The notes under the pieces were generated by a model. That model saw nothing but the letters and a program-made list of their open reading frames with translations, was not told the origin of the DNA and did no database searches. Shown in pieces: positions 1 to 8,194 of a DNA stretch of 64,000 nt; within the stretch, counting starts at the first letter, position 1; every line of letters starts with the position of its first letter. This DNA is from Leptolinea tardivitalis (GTDB lineage: Bacteria; Chloroflexota; Anaerolineae; Anaerolineales; Anaerolineaceae). The DNA lies in assembly GCF_001050275.1 (NCBI RefSeq), contig NZ_BBYA01000001.1:228008-292007 (forward strand), written 5' to 3'. Made by a program: the position numbers and the translations under genes.

Positions 1-1
1 A

Positions 2-241
2 AATGGAGAGGTGGAGCTCTACGAGGTGGTGATCAATGATATCTGGGATGGGAAGACTCTTAATGAACTGATTGATTGTGACGATTGTCTCCCAGTATCT
101 TTGACTCGCGCCGGCCGGGCGGTTATTCCTTCTCGGGATACCAAAGTTCGCTCCGGTGATGTAGCGCTGTTCAGCGCAACGTTTGAAGGAATTGAAAACT
201 TGCGCCGCCGTCTGAAGAACGTGGATAAGCAGGAGGCCTGA
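2..241 (+). CDS. TrkA-type potassium uptake regulator, C-terminal end (partial)
   Basis: Only the last 80 or so residues are visible. The reading frame is open to the window edge, so the true start lies upstream; an internal GTG at 11 should not be taken as the start. The visible part resembles the RCK_C (TrkA_C) ligand-binding domain: short beta strands, a VxPSRDTKVRSGDVALF-like segment and a final helix. It ends one base before the next TrkA-like gene, which fits the tandem TrkA pairs that regulate Trk/Ktr potassium channels at the inner face of the membrane. Family assignment rests partly on the neighbour. Confidence 0.7.
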   Translation, partial: NGEVELYEVVINDIWDGKTLNELIDCDDCLPVSLTRAGRAVIPSRDTKVRSGDVALFSATFEGIENLRRRLKNVDKQEA

Positions 242-242
242 C

Positions 243-920
243 ATGTTTGTTGTAATTGTTGGCGGCGGTCGGACTGGAACCCAGCTTGCCAAAACTTTAA
301 TCCAGCAGAATCATACAGTTCATGTCGTTGAGAACCGTTCTGATGTATTATCCATGATCCATCGGGAATTGCCTACAGAATCAGTATTCCAGGGCAATCC
401 CATTGATCCAATCATCCTCGACCAGGCAGGTATTAAAGATGCCGATGTTCTGGCAGCCGTTACCACTCGTGATGAAGTTAATCTGGCTGTCTGTCATTAC
501 GCCCGCCTGAAATATAACGTCCCGCGGACAATTGCCCGTGTCAATAATCCACGCGATGCCTGGTTATTTGACGACGTATTCAGCGTGGATGTGTCTGTCA
601 ACCAATCGGCCATTATGTCACATATTATCGAAGAAGAAATGTCAATGGGTGACATGATGACTCTCTTGAAATTGCGCCGGGGAAATTATTCGCTGGTAAC
701 AGAAAAAATTCCCGAAGGAGCGAAAGCCATAGGCATGATGCTTAAGGATGCCGGTCTGCCTGAACATTGTGTTATTGCGGCCATCATTCGCAAAGGTGAA
801 GTCATCGTTCCGCGGGGTGTTTCCGTTTTTGAGAAAGATGACGAAATCCTATCAGTGACCGATCCCGAAGGAGCATTGCAGCTCTCCGAGCTGTTTGATG
901 CGCCCAAAAAAGCAAATTGA
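243..920 (+). CDS. TrkA family potassium uptake protein
   Basis: A 225-residue cytoplasmic RCK protein that gates a Trk/Ktr potassium channel by binding nucleotide. The N-terminus has the Rossmann dinucleotide motif GGGRTG at about residues 7-12, and an acidic residue (VVEN) ends the second strand as in NAD(H)-binding TrkA. Residues 1-130 form RCK_N and about 140-220 form RCK_C. The length is about half that of E. coli TrkA, which has two such units, and suits the single-unit Ktr/Trk type. It follows another TrkA-like gene with a one-base gap, so the two are probably co-translated and may form a hetero-octameric ring. No membrane channel subunit is in the window. Confidence 0.88.
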   Translation: MFVVIVGGGRTGTQLAKTLIQQNHTVHVVENRSDVLSMIHRELPTESVFQGNPIDPIILDQAGIKDADVLAAVTTRDEVNLAVCHYARLKYNVPRTIARVNNPRDAWLFDDVFSVDVSVNQSAIMSHIIEEEMSMGDMMTLLKLRRGNYSLVTEKIPEGAKAIGMMLKDAGLPEHCVIAAIIRKGEVIVPRGVSVFEKDDEILSVTDPEGALQLSELFDAPKKAN

Positions 921-966
921 TCGGTACAGAAAGGTATGAGGCCCGATTCTGTCAGACGCATGAAAC

Positions 967-995
967 TTGACTGACAGCCTTCCATCGGTTACAAT
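967..995 (+). promoter_or_regulatory. sigma70-type promoter for rpmH-rnpA-yidD
   Basis: -35 TTGACT (967-972), 17-base spacer, -10 TACAAT (990-995). This leaves a leader of about 50 bases before the rpmH ATG. It is a motif match only, but it lies in the right place at the head of the cluster. Confidence 0.7.
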
Positions 996-1050
996 GCTAC
1001 CTCTTGTACTGAGTTGTATTTGCAATCTTCCTTGTTTGAAAGGGTAAAGC

Positions 1051-1221
1051 ATGACCAAACGGACGTATCAACCCAAAATTCGCCGGCGTGTGCGCGTTCA
1101 TGGATTCCGCGAACGCATGTCCACCGCAGATGGCCGCGAAGTATTAAAACGCCGCCGACTTAAAGGCCGCCATAAACTGACTGTATCGATGAACAATCAT
1201 GTGAAACGGATTCGCTGGTAG
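1051..1221 (+). CDS. rpmH: 50S ribosomal protein L34
   Basis: A 56-residue, very basic protein. It starts [20 protein letters not shown] and carries the L34 signature of a GFRxRM stretch followed by clustered Arg/Lys ([10 protein letters not shown]). L34 packs into domain III of 23S rRNA in the large subunit. The C-terminus ([15 protein letters not shown]) is about 10 residues longer than the usual 44-residue E. coli form. AAAGGG-like bases sit 8-10 upstream of the ATG. It is followed by rnpA, as in most bacteria where rpmH, rnpA and yidC lie near the origin. Confidence 0.95.
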   Translation: MTKRTYQPKIRRRVRVHGFRERMSTADGREVLKRRRLKGRHKLTVSMNNHVKRIRW

Positions 1222-1307
1222 AGTGGATTCGATAATGTACCGGTTTCTCAATCAGAAATCAGTACAGGGAAATTTCCGTGTTGACGTTCAGGAAATAAGG
1301 TAGATGG

Positions 1308-1655
1308 GTGAAACGCAGGTTTCGCCTGACCCGATCCAACGATATCAAGCGGGTGCGGCGCGCAGGTAAATCGTATGCCCACCCGCTTGTCGTGTTGGTT
1401 GTTTCAACCGCTTCAGAGAATACTCATCGCATAGCCATCATTACAGGAAAATCTGTAGGCGGAGCGGTGGAGAGAAATCTTATCCGCCGGAGGTTGCGAG
1501 CTATATGCGATCATTTGTTACCAGAAATGAAACCGGGTTTTGAAGCCGTACTCATTGCCCGGGGACCATCGCAAAAAGCAGAGTTCCGTGATCTCGAGAA
1601 TGTTGTAAGCAGTGTGTTTCAACGTGCTGGTTTGATCAATATTTCAAATGGATGA
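1308..1655 (+). CDS. rnpA: ribonuclease P protein component
   Basis: A 115-residue basic protein subunit of RNase P, which helps the RNA subunit remove 5' leaders from pre-tRNA. Visible family marks are the N-terminal [20 protein letters not shown] and the RNR motif region ([12 protein letters not shown], about residues 55-66) that contacts RNA. The start is GTG at 1308, with AAGG eight bases upstream; the nearby ATG at 1304 is in another frame. Its last codons overlap yidD by 8 bases, which indicates coupled translation. The protein is standard in length. Confidence 0.94.
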   Translation: MKRRFRLTRSNDIKRVRRAGKSYAHPLVVLVVSTASENTHRIAIITGKSVGGAVERNLIRRRLRAICDHLLPEMKPGFEAVLIARGPSQKAEFRDLENVVSSVFQRAGLINISNG

Positions 1656-1941
1656 AGAATCTGAAGTCTTAGAACGGTATCACGACGAACCACGAGTTCG
1701 TGACATCCCTTTAACAATCCAAAATGTTCCGCGTCTTATTCTGTGTGGATTGATCCGTGGATACCAGGCGATTATCAGTCCAGCGATGCCGCCTGATACC
1801 TGCCGATTTTATCCTTCTTGTTCGCATTATGGCTATCAGGCCATATACAAATACGGAGCATTCAAGGGAACAGGAATGGCGATCTGGCGGATTTTACGAT
1901 GTAATCCATTCAATCCGGGTGGGTATGACCCGGTTCCTTAA
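1648..1941 (+). CDS. yidD: membrane protein insertion efficiency factor YidD
   Basis: A 97-residue protein with the YidD core: an amphipathic [11 protein letters not shown] segment, then three conserved cysteines in [15 protein letters not shown] and later [15 protein letters not shown]. YidD associates with the inner face of the membrane and assists YidC-mediated insertion. An N-terminal extension of about 25 charged residues precedes the core. It overlaps rnpA by 8 bases and is followed by a lipoprotein gene and then yidC, so its usual partner is close by. Confidence 0.94.
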   Translation: MDEESEVLERYHDEPRVRDIPLTIQNVPRLILCGLIRGYQAIISPAMPPDTCRFYPSCSHYGYQAIYKYGAFKGTGMAIWRILRCNPFNPGGYDPVP

Positions 1942-1971
1942 TTGAATGCACCTGGTGAAGAAAGTCAAAAA

Positions 1972-3087
1972 ATGCATAAGAGAAGAATTTCGTTATTACT
2001 CCTTTTTGTAACTTTTTCTTTTCTGCTGTCTGCCTGTGGTGGAACTCCGGCACCAGCATCCTGGCCGGAAAGCCTGGTTGTTGACAAAGCGACTTTGCAG
2101 AAATTAACCACTGATCAGGCTATTGCAGACAAACAGGTCGATACGCTTTTTGTATCTTCCGGTTCATTTGTGTATGCTATCAATGCAGAAACCGGTCAGG
2201 AAATTGGAAGATATCCTGAAAAAGCGGAAGGCACCAATATGTATGCCTCTGCCCCCGCTTTATTAAATGGCTCTTTATATGTAGGTGACTATTCCTCACA
2301 ATTCCATAGTATTGACCCGACAACCCGCCTGCAAAAATGGGTAAAGAAAGATGCCACCGGACGGTTTATCGCCTCGCCGGTGATGATCGATGATCTTATT
2401 CTGGCGCCCAATGCCGATGGTCACCTGTATGCTTATAACAGTAACGGCGAAGTTCGATGGAAATTTGCCGCCTCCAATGGCATCTGGAGCACCCCGGTGA
2501 CCGACGGAAAGACCGTATTTATCTCTTCAATGGATCGAAAATTGTATGCCATTGATCCCGGAGCAGAAGGGAAAGTCCTCTGGACGGTTGATCTGGGCGG
2601 TTCGGTGGTTTTCAGCCAGGTACTTGGCAAAGATGGAAACCTGTATATTGGTACATTAAATAATGAAATCTTCTCCATTGCATCTGACAGCGGCAAAATC
2701 AACTGGCAGGTGAAAACCAGTGGTGGTGTCTGGTCTCCTGTTGTGGTGGATAACGATAAGATATTCGCTGGTGATCAATCTGGAAAGGTTTTTGCCCTTT
2801 CTTCTAAAGATGGAAGCAAAATTTGGGAAACCGATGCCGGTTCTCCGGTTGTAGGTGGACTGGCTTTAACCGATAAAGGTCTGTTTGTTGGCACTCAAAA
2901 TGGTGATGCCCTGTGCATTTCTGTTAACGGCCAGAAGGTATGGACACAGACGGTTGGTGGTAAACTTTATGCCACACCTGTAGTCAGTGGCAACAATGTC
3001 ATTTTTGGCGTTTTTGAAGGCGACAAATCTCTGGCTGCGCTGGACGAAAACGGTAAACTGGTTTGGACCTTTACTCCCTCCAAATAG
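1972..3087 (+). CDS. PQQ-like beta-propeller lipoprotein
   Basis: An exported lipoprotein of 371 residues. The ATG at 1972 gives a textbook signal peptide (MHKRR, hydrophobic core, lipobox LLSAC with Cys22). A TTG at 1942 directly after the yidD stop would add 10 residues and spoil the n-region. The mature part holds about seven or eight PQQ-type blades of roughly 40 residues, seen as repeated GxLYVG...YAID...G...W units. The fold resembles BamB, but Chloroflexota are not expected to have a Bam complex and none is present here. Its place between yidD and yidC suggests a role at the outer face of the membrane during protein insertion or folding; this is inference. The actual ligand or partner is unknown. 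Confidence 0.8.
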   Translation: MHKRRISLLLLFVTFSFLLSACGGTPAPASWPESLVVDKATLQKLTTDQAIADKQVDTLFVSSGSFVYAINAETGQEIGRYPEKAEGTNMYASAPALLNGSLYVGDYSSQFHSIDPTTRLQKWVKKDATGRFIASPVMIDDLILAPNADGHLYAYNSNGEVRWKFAASNGIWSTPVTDGKTVFISSMDRKLYAIDPGAEGKVLWTVDLGGSVVFSQVLGKDGNLYIGTLNNEIFSIASDSGKINWQVKTSGGVWSPVVVDNDKIFAGDQSGKVFALSSKDGSKIWETDAGSPVVGGLALTDKGLFVGTQNGDALCISVNGQKVWTQTVGGKLYATPVVSGNNVIFGVFEGDKSLAALDENGKLVWTFTPSK

Positions 3088-3096
3088 AGGATCAAT

Positions 3097-3870
3097 ATGT
3101 GGGATGCTTTTGTCGGTTTCATGATTAATGTTCTGCTCTATATCTACAGTCTACTGGGGCAGAACTTTGGTATTGCCATCATTGTCTTCACCATCGTAGT
3201 CCGTCTGGCGACTCATCCTTTAACAGTAAAACAGTTGAAGGGTTCGACAGCCATGGCTGAGATGCAGAAAGATAAACGATGGATCGAAGCTCAAAAGAAA
3301 TACAAAAATGATAAAGAGAAGCTATCACAGGAACAGATGAAGCTTTATCAGGAATTGGGAATCAATCCATTGGCAAGTTGTTTGCCCACATTGATCCAAT
3401 TGCCCATCATTATTGCCCTGTATCAGGCGGTCATTCAATCACTGACCAATTCTCCATTGGAAGTGCTCAAATTGACCAATCATATCTACACGGGTTTTTT
3501 GAATATTGGAACATTGCTCCCTCTGAACAATCGCTTCCTCTGGATGGATTTGGGAACACCTGATCTGATTCATATTCCTGGGTTGCCTTTCCCGATCCCC
3601 ATTCTGGCCATTCTGGTGGTCATCACCACCTATATTCAATCCAAGCTGACCACCCCTCCTCCTGCCAGTCCGGATGACCAAAGTGCCCAGATCAGTGGCA
3701 TGATGACCATTTATATGCCATTATTAATGGGATATATGGCTTTTACACTGGCTTCAGGTCTTTCTTTATATTTTGTAGCTTCAAATATCATTGGTATTCT
3801 GCAATATGCAGCTCTTGGCAAGGTCAATTGGAGAAATTTATTGCCTTCCCGTAAACCTGCCAAAGCCTGA
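3097..3870 (+). CDS. yidC: membrane protein insertase YidC/Oxa1
   Basis: A 257-residue insertase of the short Gram-positive type, without the large periplasmic domain of E. coli YidC. There are five probable membrane segments: near residues 8-30, then after a charged cytoplasmic hairpin (about 50-90) at 95-115, 150-180, 205-225 and 225-245. The groove arginine is seen in IVVRLATHPLT near residue 36. LASCLPTLIQLPIIIALYQA is the family-typical TM2 region. It starts 9 bases after the lipoprotein gene and is followed by jag, the usual partner. Unlike many Gram-positive homologues, it has no N-terminal lipobox. Confidence 0.94.
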   Translation: MWDAFVGFMINVLLYIYSLLGQNFGIAIIVFTIVVRLATHPLTVKQLKGSTAMAEMQKDKRWIEAQKKYKNDKEKLSQEQMKLYQELGINPLASCLPTLIQLPIIIALYQAVIQSLTNSPLEVLKLTNHIYTGFLNIGTLLPLNNRFLWMDLGTPDLIHIPGLPFPIPILAILVVITTYIQSKLTTPPPASPDDQSAQISGMMTIYMPLLMGYMAFTLASGLSLYFVASNIIGILQYAALGKVNWRNLLPSRKPAKA

Positions 3871-3892
3871 CTTTTAGAACCTGGGAGCGAAC

Positions 3893-4639
3893 ATGGGACA
3901 AGAGAAAACTACACTCGAAATCATCGCCCCGACTGTGGATGAAGCTGTAAACCGTGGGGTTTCTCAACTTGGAATTACCCGCGACGCGGTAGATGTTGAA
4001 ATTCTAGATTCAGGAAGCAAAGGTCTGTTTGGTCTGGGTGGCCGGCAGGCAAGGGTGCGACTCGTATTAAAACAAGAATCTAGTGCAGAAGTTTCCGCGC
4101 CGGGCAGTTTTCCCGGGAAGAAAAGCACAATGCCTGCGGCGGAATCATCCACCATTGCTGCGAATGAAGATGCCGTGTTGCAGACATCCCGTGAGACGGT
4201 CAAAGAACTTTTGGAAAAGATGAAAGTCTTTGCCACTGTAACCGCACACTATACTGAACCGGAAGAATCTGGTGAAGAACGTCAGGTACTTGTGGATATC
4301 AATGGTGATGATCTTTCCATTTTGATCGGCCGGCGTACCGAAACGCTCAACGCCCTGCAATACATCGCCAGCCTGATTGTGAGCAAAAAACTGGAAAAAT
4401 GGGTTCCCCTGGTGATCGATATTCAGGGGTACAGGTCACGGCGAACACGCCAGCTTCAACAATTAGCCCGCCGAATGGCCGAGCAGGCGGTTCATACCGG
4501 AAAACGCCAGACACTTGAACCCATGCCGGCCAATGAACGCCGTATCATCCATATGGAACTTTCATCATTTGATCAGGTGATCACCGAAAGCACGGGTGAA
4601 GAACCAAACCGCAAGGTAACGATCGTTCCAAAAAAATAG
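3893..4639 (+). CDS. jag: Jag/KhpB RNA-binding protein
   Basis: A 248-residue protein with the full three-part Jag layout. Jag_N lies at about 1-55, including the GLFGLGG turn. A variable Ser/Glu-rich linker follows at 60-95. A KH domain spans about 110-175; it carries IGRRTETLNALQYI in place of the usual GKRG loop. An R3H domain lies at about 180-240, with the R-x3-H pair in RRIIH. Family members (KhpB, EloR) bind RNA and tune cell elongation and division. Its place after yidC is conserved across bacteria. SD GGGAG lies 6 bases before the ATG. Confidence 0.93.
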   Translation: MGQEKTTLEIIAPTVDEAVNRGVSQLGITRDAVDVEILDSGSKGLFGLGGRQARVRLVLKQESSAEVSAPGSFPGKKSTMPAAESSTIAANEDAVLQTSRETVKELLEKMKVFATVTAHYTEPEESGEERQVLVDINGDDLSILIGRRTETLNALQYIASLIVSKKLEKWVPLVIDIQGYRSRRTRQLQQLARRMAEQAVHTGKRQTLEPMPANERRIIHMELSSFDQVITESTGEEPNRKVTIVPKK

Positions 4640-4675
4640 CCAGCATTCATAGAAAAGAAAGCCGGAGGTATATTT

Positions 4676-6019
4676 ATGAATCCGACTCAATCTGATCAAA
4701 GCCCTCATCGACCGCTTCGAGCGGTCGATATCATTATCAAGAAACGCGACGGGCTGTCTCTTTCCAAGGAAGAAATTGATTTCTTCATTAAAGGATACAC
4801 AGCCGGTGAAATCCCCGATTATCAGGCATCGGCTTTATTAATGGCCATTCTCCTGCGCGGTATGACTGACCAGGAAGCGACTGATCTAACGATGGCCATG
4901 GCTCATTCCGGAGAAATCCTGGATCTGTCGCCCATTCTTGGCAATGCCGTTGACAAGCATTCCACCGGGGGAGTGGGAGATAAAACCACGCTGGTGGTTG
5001 AACCTGTTGTGGCGACCTGTGGTTTGAAAGTGGCAAAAATGTCTGGCCGGGGTCTGGGTTTTAGCGGCGGCACATTAGACAAACTTGAATCCATTCCCGG
5101 TTATCGTGTGAATCTTTCACGCCAGGAATTTTTAGACCAGGTTTCTCGAATCGGGATTGTGTTATCCGGTCAAAGTGCCGATCTGGCTCCGGCTGATGGA
5201 AAGCTTTACGCCCTTCGAGATGTGACTGGAACAGTACCATCCATTCCATTGATTGCATCGTCCATTATGAGCAAGAAAATTGCCGCCGGCGCCCATACGA
5301 TTGTTCTGGATGTAAAAACCGGCAATGGTGCTTTCATGGAAACGCTAGATGATGCACGGAAACTGGCACGTCTTATGGTGTCTATTGGACGGCTATCCGG
5401 TCGAAAAGTGATTGCTCTCTTGTCTGATATGAACCAACCGCTTGGTTGTGCTGTGGGAAATGCCCTTGAGTTGGCCGAAGCCATTGATACACTGCATGGC
5501 GGCGGTCCTCATGATTTCAGGGAACATTGTCTGGAGGCTGCCGGTTACCTGCTGGTAGCCAGTGGTAAATCTGCGAGTCTTGCCGAGGCTAAATCAATGG
5601 CAGCCCGTGCTCTGTCAGATGATTCTGCATTTGAAAAGTTCCGTTTGCTTGTTCAGGCTCAGGGTGGGGATATCCGGGTGGTGGATGATCCTTCTCTGCT
5701 GCCAAAGGCAGCTGTAATCGAAACGATACGAGCCGAACAGGCTGGATGGATTTCTGGAATACATGCTCGAGTAATCGGTGAAACCGTCATTACACTGGGA
5801 GGCGGGCGCGCCAGAAAGACGGATTCGATTGACCATTCCGTCGGTGTTGTTGTCCATGTGAAGGTGGGAGATCAAGTAGAAGCCGGACAGCCTCTGGTGA
5901 CTATTCACGCGAAGAATCAGGCAGATTTGGGGATAGCGAAAGACCGGATTCTTTCGGCCATTTCCTGGAGCGATCGGAAAACGGAATCTCTCCCATTGTT
6001 TTACGGGGTTATTGAATAA
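4676..6019 (+). CDS. pyrimidine-nucleoside (thymidine) phosphorylase
   Basis: A 447-residue phosphorylase that splits thymidine or uridine with phosphate to the free base and (deoxy)ribose-1-phosphate in nucleoside salvage. Visible marks are the phosphate-binding KHSTGGVGDKTTL (about 97-109) and the family signature SGRGLGFSGGTLDKLESIPG (about 123-142). The C-terminal PYNP domain is complete (VGVVVHVKVGDQVEAGQPL). The length fits Pdp/DeoA. Sequence alone does not separate thymidine-specific DeoA from broad Pdp. SD GGAGG lies ahead of the ATG. It follows jag with a 36-base gap; a purine nucleoside phosphorylase lies 10 kb on. Confidence 0.9.
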   Translation: MNPTQSDQSPHRPLRAVDIIIKKRDGLSLSKEEIDFFIKGYTAGEIPDYQASALLMAILLRGMTDQEATDLTMAMAHSGEILDLSPILGNAVDKHSTGGVGDKTTLVVEPVVATCGLKVAKMSGRGLGFSGGTLDKLESIPGYRVNLSRQEFLDQVSRIGIVLSGQSADLAPADGKLYALRDVTGTVPSIPLIASSIMSKKIAAGAHTIVLDVKTGNGAFMETLDDARKLARLMVSIGRLSGRKVIALLSDMNQPLGCAVGNALELAEAIDTLHGGGPHDFREHCLEAAGYLLVASGKSASLAEAKSMAARALSDDSAFEKFRLLVQAQGGDIRVVDDPSLLPKAAVIETIRAEQAGWISGIHARVIGETVITLGGGRARKTDSIDHSVGVVVHVKVGDQVEAGQPLVTIHAKNQADLGIAKDRILSAISWSDRKTESLPLFYGVIE

Positions 6020-6030
6020 CAGAGACTGCC

Positions 6031-6915
6031 ATGAATTTTGCATCCAGGGCGGAATACCGCGATCGAATTGAAAAGGTGGTCATTTATATTCATGACCACA
6101 TCAGTGAACCGCTGGATTTGCATACTGTGGCGGAGGTCAGTCACTTTTCTCCTTACCATTTCCATCGAGTTTTTCATGGGGCAATGGGGGAAACTCCGCA
6201 GGATTACATCAACCGGCTTCGGTTGGAACGGGCGGCGAATTATCTGACCAAAGCTCGCGAGATGTCCATCACCAATGTTGCTATGGCCTGCGGTTTTTCA
6301 TCTCCTTCTACATTTGCCCGATCATTCAAACAACACTTTGGCGTGACCGCCCGTGAATACCTGCGCGGCTGGTATTTGAGTTCGCTCGCAGATGCCTGCG
6401 GTTCTCAGGTTTGCACGATGACGGTAGAAGATCGTCACGAATGGAATGTCAATATTCGTGAAGTGCCTGCCATGCACCTGGCGTATCTGACGTACTTGAA
6501 AGGGTACAACCCGGTTGAAATATGTAAAACCTGGGAACGATTGGATACCTGGGCAATTTCCCATTCTGCCTATACCGAATCAACATTGCGGCTGGGTATT
6601 TCAATGGACGACCCATTGATCACACCGGCAGGGAAATGCCGGTACATGGCCGCCATAACCATTCCACCGGCCATCAAAAAAGACCGGGTAATTGGGATTT
6701 TAGACGTGCCCGCCATGACGTGTGCCATTTTCCATGTAACTTGCCGAGGAGACGAGATTCAGAGGAATTATCAGGCCATTTATAAAGACTGGCTCCCCGA
6801 CAGCGGTATGCAGCCGGCAGATTTCCCCTGTTATGAAGTTTATCGGGACGTATCCGAGGCAACGTACGACGGAATTTTCAACATGGATATTTATATCCCA
6901 TTGAAACCCATGTAG
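6031..6915 (+). CDS. AraC-family transcriptional regulator with GyrI-like ligand domain
   Basis: A 294-residue one-component regulator. The N-terminal 105 residues hold two AraC helix-turn-helix units (LDLHTVAEVSHFSPYHFHRVF and ITNVAMACGFSSPSTFARSF). Residues about 120-294 form a GyrI-like/AraC_E_bind effector domain, ending in the typical MDIYIPLK strand. This DNA-binding-first order is the Rob/SoxS-GyrI type, whose members often sense hydrophobic or cationic compounds. It sits just after the phosphorylase and 96 bases before the Ntn-hydrolase gene, which may be its target. That link is inference. Confidence 0.88.
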   Translation: MNFASRAEYRDRIEKVVIYIHDHISEPLDLHTVAEVSHFSPYHFHRVFHGAMGETPQDYINRLRLERAANYLTKAREMSITNVAMACGFSSPSTFARSFKQHFGVTAREYLRGWYLSSLADACGSQVCTMTVEDRHEWNVNIREVPAMHLAYLTYLKGYNPVEICKTWERLDTWAISHSAYTESTLRLGISMDDPLITPAGKCRYMAAITIPPAIKKDRVIGILDVPAMTCAIFHVTCRGDEIQRNYQAIYKDWLPDSGMQPADFPCYEVYRDVSEATYDGIFNMDIYIPLKPM

Positions 6916-7011
6916 CATCGCAAGAATTGCAAAATTTATCCCAAGATTTGGGAAGTTTTCGGCTGCCGAACACCTTACCATAGAGATCAATACATCTCAA
7001 TTGGAGGAAGA

Positions 7012-8139
7012 ATGGAGTCTGTAAATAACATTCATGTGAAATTCCACCATGTGGTACTGCGTGGAAGCGCCGAAATGATTGGCCGTCAACAGGGTGAGAT
7101 GATCCGTCCTGTTCCGGGTGCCGTCGAATACTTTGGTTCAGGTCCTGTCATACCGGCCAGCGCGCCAGTAGACAAAACTATCCGCCTGATGGAAACGTAT
7201 TGCCCGGGATTGGTAGATGAGTTGACCGGTTTCAGCGAAGCGGCCGGATTCCCTCTGGAGAAACTTGTCTATCTTTCCATGACTCATATTGGCGGAACGT
7301 ATTGCAGTCATTTTGCCGTACGACCGACGGTAACAACCACCGGGCATACGTTAATTGGGCGTAATTACGATTTCGGCCATAAAGTGGATGATCTTAAATT
7401 GACGACAGTTTTTCCCGAAGGGCGATATGCCAGCATGGGGTTCCCCACGTTGTTCTTTGGACGAAATGATGGTTTGAATGAAAAGGGTCTATCCATCACC
7501 ATGTCTGTTGGAGGGATGCCGGTGGGTATCATGCCCGGGCAGCGGCCGCCCCTGCAGGAAGGTCTGCAATTCTGGGCGTTGGTCCGGACACTGTTGGATA
7601 CCTGTAAAAATGTGGAAGAAGCGGAAGCCTGCTTTACTGAATTCCCGTGCAGTGGAAATCCGATCATAATCGCGGCCGATTCAAATGGAAATATCTCTCG
7701 GATGGAAGCGCTGGGTCCGCACAAAACGATCAAGAGGGCAGAAAGTGCCACCCCGTTTATGGCGGCTACGAACCACTATCAATCTGTAGAACTGGCACAG
7801 CTTGATTCAACATGTATGGCAAATTCGGATGTCCGTTTGCAGGCCATCCACCGGTTCGTACAGGAAAATTCAGGCAAGATGACCCCGGAGAAAATTAAAG
7901 ACTTTCTGGGAACCCCATATCCTGCTGGATTGTGTACCCATTTCTATTCAGAGTTCTTTGGAACCCTGCATTCCTGTGTATTCGATTTGGAAGATCGGTC
8001 TGCTGAAATAACCTTTGGCTCGCCAGCGGTGAATGAATGGCGCCGTTTTGACTTCAAGAATCCCCAGCCGGGTGAGTTTGATGTGGTTCTTCCAGACGAA
8101 CATTCGACCAGAGAATTCTGGGCAGCAGAAAAGAAGTAA
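7012..8139 (+). CDS. Ntn-hydrolase of the C45 acyltransferase / choloylglycine hydrolase type
   Basis: A 375-residue protein with the Ntn-hydrolase core. Candidate catalytic Cys98 is in GGTYCSHFAV, followed by LIGRNYDF (the GxNxD motif). A later NHYQS stretch also matches the family. Members such as penicillin acyl-CoA:6-APA acyltransferase cut themselves just before the Cys and then cleave or form amide bonds. No signal peptide is seen, so it is probably cytoplasmic. The true substrate cannot be named. A good SD (TTGGAGGAA) precedes the ATG, and a bidirectional terminator follows. The adjacent AraC regulator may control it. Confidence 0.8.
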   Translation: MESVNNIHVKFHHVVLRGSAEMIGRQQGEMIRPVPGAVEYFGSGPVIPASAPVDKTIRLMETYCPGLVDELTGFSEAAGFPLEKLVYLSMTHIGGTYCSHFAVRPTVTTTGHTLIGRNYDFGHKVDDLKLTTVFPEGRYASMGFPTLFFGRNDGLNEKGLSITMSVGGMPVGIMPGQRPPLQEGLQFWALVRTLLDTCKNVEEAEACFTEFPCSGNPIIIAADSNGNISRMEALGPHKTIKRAESATPFMAATNHYQSVELAQLDSTCMANSDVRLQAIHRFVQENSGKMTPEKIKDFLGTPYPAGLCTHFYSEFFGTLHSCVFDLEDRSAEITFGSPAVNEWRRFDFKNPQPGEFDVVLPDEHSTREFWAAEKK

Positions 8140-8151
8140 TTGACTGCGAAA

Positions 8152-8192
8152 AAATCGGGTGGTGGCATTTATAAGAAGCACCACCCGATTTC
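8152..8192. terminator. bidirectional intrinsic terminator
   Basis: A perfect 12-bp inverted repeat, AATCGGGTGGTG (8153-8164) and CACCACCCGATT (8179-8190), lies between the convergent Ntn-hydrolase and GGDEF genes. It has an A run on the left and a T-rich right side, so it can serve both strands. Confidence 0.8.
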
Positions 8193-8194
8193 TG

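Noticed and set aside
921..1050. Chromosome origin next to rpmH
   Set aside because: rpmH-rnpA-yidC often flanks oriC, but no dnaA gene and no cluster of TTATCCACA-like boxes was seen here.
6938..6960. Terminator after the AraC gene (TCCCAA/TTGGGA)
   Set aside because: The stem is only 6 bp with a 3-base loop and a short T run; too weak to call.
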